From contig SHAI01000024.1 in assembly GCA_004213235.1 (NCBI GenBank), positions 1 to 16,611 on the forward strand: DNA of 16,611 nucleotides, read 5' to 3'. This document shows positions 14,640-16,611 of this stretch, one piece after another. Origin of the DNA: Parvularculaceae bacterium (GTDB lineage Bacteria; Pseudomonadota; Alphaproteobacteria; Caulobacterales; Parvularculaceae). Position numbers and translations under genes: made by a program. The notes beneath the pieces were generated by a model that saw only the letters and a program-made list of their open reading frames with translations, was not told the DNA's origin and did not search any database. Every line of letters starts with the position of its first letter. The first letter of the stretch is position 1.

Positions 14640-15974
14640 TTAGAAGAAGGGTCCAAATGATCTTGGTGCCGGATCAATCACCTGGATACCGCCCGGCTGG
14701 ATCTCCAATATGGCAAGGCCGCGCTCAACCGACCCGTCCGGGCGCAACCTGAACAAGCCATCGGCACCAAAATACCCATTCGGATCTGTAATTGCACGAA
14801 GATTAAAGCGCACATTGCGGCGGGGCTCCTGTGCAAGTCGCGCCGTAAGCAGGGTCGCATCATAGGCAAGGGATGCGAGCCGAGGTGGCTTTTCACCGAA
14901 CGTGGCTTCGAACTTTTCTTCGAATACTGACGTTATTGTTGGATCTGGCCCGGCAAACCACCCCCCCTGCAATGCTGGCTCGCGCGTCAAAAGCGGGTTG
15001 TTCCAGGAAGAAACACCCAGCAATTTCACCTTTTGAATATTTACATTGTAATAGGGGAATAGCGGTGCCAGAGCGCGCAACAATGTGCCACGCTCTGGAA
15101 CCAGGACGGCCTGATATCCACGGAGATACCCCTGGTCATCGCCAAGTGGTTCTGCATCTGGATCATATTCATGGCGTAACTCAAATGGCACGACATCCAT
15201 TGAGTATTGCGCGAGCCGCTTTGCGGGTTCACGCATGGCGTCAACGTCCTGATCGTAAAGTTCCTGATGAACGAGCGTCCCGCCTCGGTTGAACACTTCA
15301 TCATTGAAAGACGTCACAACCCTTTTGCCATAACGGGTTGCCGGTGCCATCAGACCGAACCGGGTCATGCCGTTTGCCACCGCATATTCGGTAATCCGTT
15401 CGATTTCGGCTTCAGGCGGATAACTTAAAAGAAATACACCCTCCCGCGCGAGATCATTGTCGGAAGTGAACGCGATCATGGGAACATCAGCGGCTTGGGC
15501 GATGTCCGCGGCTGCTTTAACTGCGGCTCCATAGAGCGGTCCTAAAAGGATCTCTGCCCCATCGGCCAGGGCCGCACGGGCCGCTGCGTTAGCACCTTCA
15601 GCTGTGCCGCGGGTATCTTTTGGAATAATCAAAAATCGATCATCACCGGCCTCAAACCCTGCCAGTTGCGCAGCATCGAACATTGCAGACGCAATTGATT
15701 GGGCGGCTTCGGATTGCGCGCTGAAGGGAAGCAGTAGACCGACACGCACAGGTTCTTCCCCCTGCATGTGAAGCGGCGTGACAAAACGATCACGATCACG
15801 ATCACGATCGCGCCTTTCAACACTTTGCGTCGGGGGAACGACTTCTATCTGTGGAAGCTCAAGCGGGCGCTCGCGTGTAACCACAACAGGGCCTTCAGGC
15901 GCTGAAGATGCGCATGCGGTGATGGCGAGCGCTAAAAATATGCTTATCGAAAGGGATCTGATCGAATACGTCAC
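14640..15974 (-). CDS. Penicillin-binding-protein activator lipoprotein, LppC/LpoA C-domain family
   Basis: A 444-residue predicted outer-membrane lipoprotein. Residues 1-20 are a signal peptide ending in the lipobox ITAC, with Cys21 as the acylated residue. A low-complexity Pro/Glu and Arg-Asp linker (about 22-66) leads to a type-I periplasmic-binding-protein fold (about 76-440). That fold shows VRVGLLLPFS, GAEILLGPLYGAAVKAAADIA and VPMIAFTSDNDLAREGVFLLSYPPEAEIERI. E. coli LpoA, which activates PBP1A, has this fold plus an N-terminal TPR part that is absent here. GTG 15974 has AGGG 8 nt upstream on its strand. The linker codes for RDRDRDRDR from a six-base repeat. It is convergent to hemW and divergent from rsmI, a common arrangement of this family beside rsmI. 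Activation of a class-A PBP is inferred from the family. Confidence 0.85.
   Translation of the reverse strand: MTYSIRSLSISIFLALAITACASSAPEGPVVVTRERPLELPQIEVVPPTQSVERRDRDRDRDRFVTPLHMQGEEPVRVGLLLPFSAQSEAAQSIASAMFDAAQLAGFEAGDDRFLIIPKDTRGTAEGANAAARAALADGAEILLGPLYGAAVKAAADIAQAADVPMIAFTSDNDLAREGVFLLSYPPEAEIERITEYAVANGMTRFGLMAPATRYGKRVVTSFNDEVFNRGGTLVHQELYDQDVDAMREPAKRLAQYSMDVVPFELRHEYDPDAEPLGDDQGYLRGYQAVLVPERGTLLRALAPLFPYYNVNIQKVKLLGVSSWNNPLLTREPALQGGWFAGPDPTITSVFEEKFEATFGEKPPRLASLAYDATLLTARLAQEPRRNVRFNLRAITDPNGYFGADGLFRLRPDGSVERGLAILEIQPGGIQVIDPAPRSFGPFF
15787..15810. repeat. Hexanucleotide repeat encoding (Arg-Asp)n in the lipoprotein linker
   Basis: CGATCA occurs three times in tandem from 15787 and is followed by CGATCG (15805-15810). 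On the coding (minus) strand each six-base unit adds one Arg-Asp pair, so copy-number change would alter linker length without shifting the frame. The tract also places four GATC sites 6 bp apart. Confidence 0.8.
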
Positions 15975-16120
15975 TGTAAATTCCCTGCGGTGATACCGTT
16001 TAACCGAAGACGGGCAAGAGTTCCCTAGAAATAGCCGGGCCGCAAGGCGCGGTCCACCGTCCAGACACCGGCCAAACGATTACCTATGCAAACACACCAC
16101 ACCCCAACTGAGGTTGAATG

Positions 16121-16611
16121 ATGGCGGCAGAAAAAACAGATAAGCGAAAAAACGCCCTAATGCCGGGGCTTTACATCGCCGCAACCCCGATTGGAAACCT
16201 TGCGGACGCATCCCATCGACTGATTGAAACACTAAAAACGGCGGACTTAATTCTTTGCGAAGATACGCGCGTAACTGCAAAACTCTGCCAGGCGTTCGGC
16301 GTAGAAACCCGCCGCGCGCCCTATCATGATCATAATGCCGCTCAGGTTCGTCCCGACATTGTTCAAAAACTGGTACAGGGGGAATCGATCTGCCTGGTGA
16401 GTGACGCCGGCACACCGCTGATTTCAGATCCCGGCTACAAACTTGTCGCAGCGTGCCGTGAGGCGGGTGTTGAGGTCTTCACAGTGCCCGGGCCATGCGC
16501 CGCCATCGCCGCCCTATCCATAGCGGGCCTGCCAAGTCATGATTTCTATTTCGCCGGATTTCCGCCGGCCAAAACCGGCGCACGCATTTCAGCGTTTCAA
16601 AAGGTCGCCGA
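16121..16611 (+). CDS. rsmI: 16S rRNA (cytidine-1402-2'-O)-methyltransferase RsmI, N-terminal part (3' end outside window)
   Basis: The frame stays open to the window end, giving the first ~163 residues of a protein usually near 280-300. RsmI methylates the ribose of C1402 in 16S rRNA using SAM. It shows the tetrapyrrole-methylase-fold motifs: GLYIAATPIGNLAD, ILCEDTRVTAKL, HDHN, VSDAGTPLISDPGYKLV (SAM pocket) and VPGPCAAIAALSIAGLP. GAGG at 16110-16113 is 7 nt before ATG 16121; an ATG at 16118 is adjacent and in frame but too close to it. A basic ~13-residue N-terminal extension precedes the fold, so ATG 16163 (LMPGLYIAA) is a remote alternative. The 146-nt gap to the divergent lipoprotein gene must hold both promoters, though none stands out. 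Confidence 0.94.
   Translation, partial: MAAEKTDKRKNALMPGLYIAATPIGNLADASHRLIETLKTADLILCEDTRVTAKLCQAFGVETRRAPYHDHNAAQVRPDIVQKLVQGESICLVSDAGTPLISDPGYKLVAACREAGVEVFTVPGPCAAIAALSIAGLPSHDFYFAGFPPAKTGARISAFQKVA

Noticed and set aside
1..16611. A defence island, toxin-antitoxin pair, prophage or CRISPR array
   Set aside because: I looked for integrases, transposases, nucleases, toxins and spaced repeats and saw none. The two XRE genes are explained by a membrane-protein partner and by the conserved metK neighbourhood.

Overview
The window reads as chromosomal DNA of an alphaproteobacterium. Two things point there: the gene order tsaB-rimI-fur/mur-miaB-phoH-ybeY-corC-lnt-XRE-metK, which is characteristic of that class, and a Fur-family regulator that lacks the CxxC zinc motif, as alphaproteobacterial Fur/Mur proteins do. 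I cannot assign an order or genus. I saw no rRNA, tRNA, CRISPR array, insertion sequence or prophage gene. No gap between genes is longer than about 270 bases.

Left part (1-3181). The window opens inside an Nfu-type Fe-S scaffold gene, followed in the same direction by a VOC-family protein, a dodecin and a stand-alone RutE-like nitroreductase. The end of the RutE gene runs into a degenerate 17-bp tandem repeat. Three genes then lie on the minus strand: an AmpD-like amidase, a small four-helix membrane protein and a small XRE regulator. The last two form a recognisable regulator/membrane-protein pair, with a candidate operator palindrome upstream. In many alphaproteobacteria nfu lies close to tsaB, so the six genes from VOC to amidase look like an accessory insertion in a conserved backbone.

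Middle part (3233-12769). This is the conserved housekeeping run. tsaB and rimI (tRNA t6A synthesis and ribosomal protein acetylation) overlap by 4 nt. A Fur/Mur metalloregulator follows, with repeated motifs in its upstream region. Next comes the tight run miaB-phoH-ybeY-corC-lnt (tRNA modification, RNA maturation, metal efflux, lipoprotein acylation), whose junctions overlap or nearly touch except for 135 nt between ybeY and corC. An XRE regulator and metK follow. The metK leader can fold into a three-helix hairpin ending at the base before the start codon, or it may simply hold a promoter. This is the most interesting non-coding signal here.

Right part (12827-16611). rdgB and hemW overlap, and a convergent lipoprotein gene of the LppC/LpoA-like penicillin-binding-protein-activator family faces them across a strong hairpin. 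The window ends inside rsmI, which is divergent from the lipoprotein gene. The trmB often found right after metK in alphaproteobacteria is absent, so metK/rdgB looks like a join between two conserved clusters.

Overall this is mostly core genome. I found no clear undescribed defence, toxin or mobile system. The best leads are the metK leader, the 17-bp repeat, the regulator/membrane pair with its operator, and the repeats upstream of fur.
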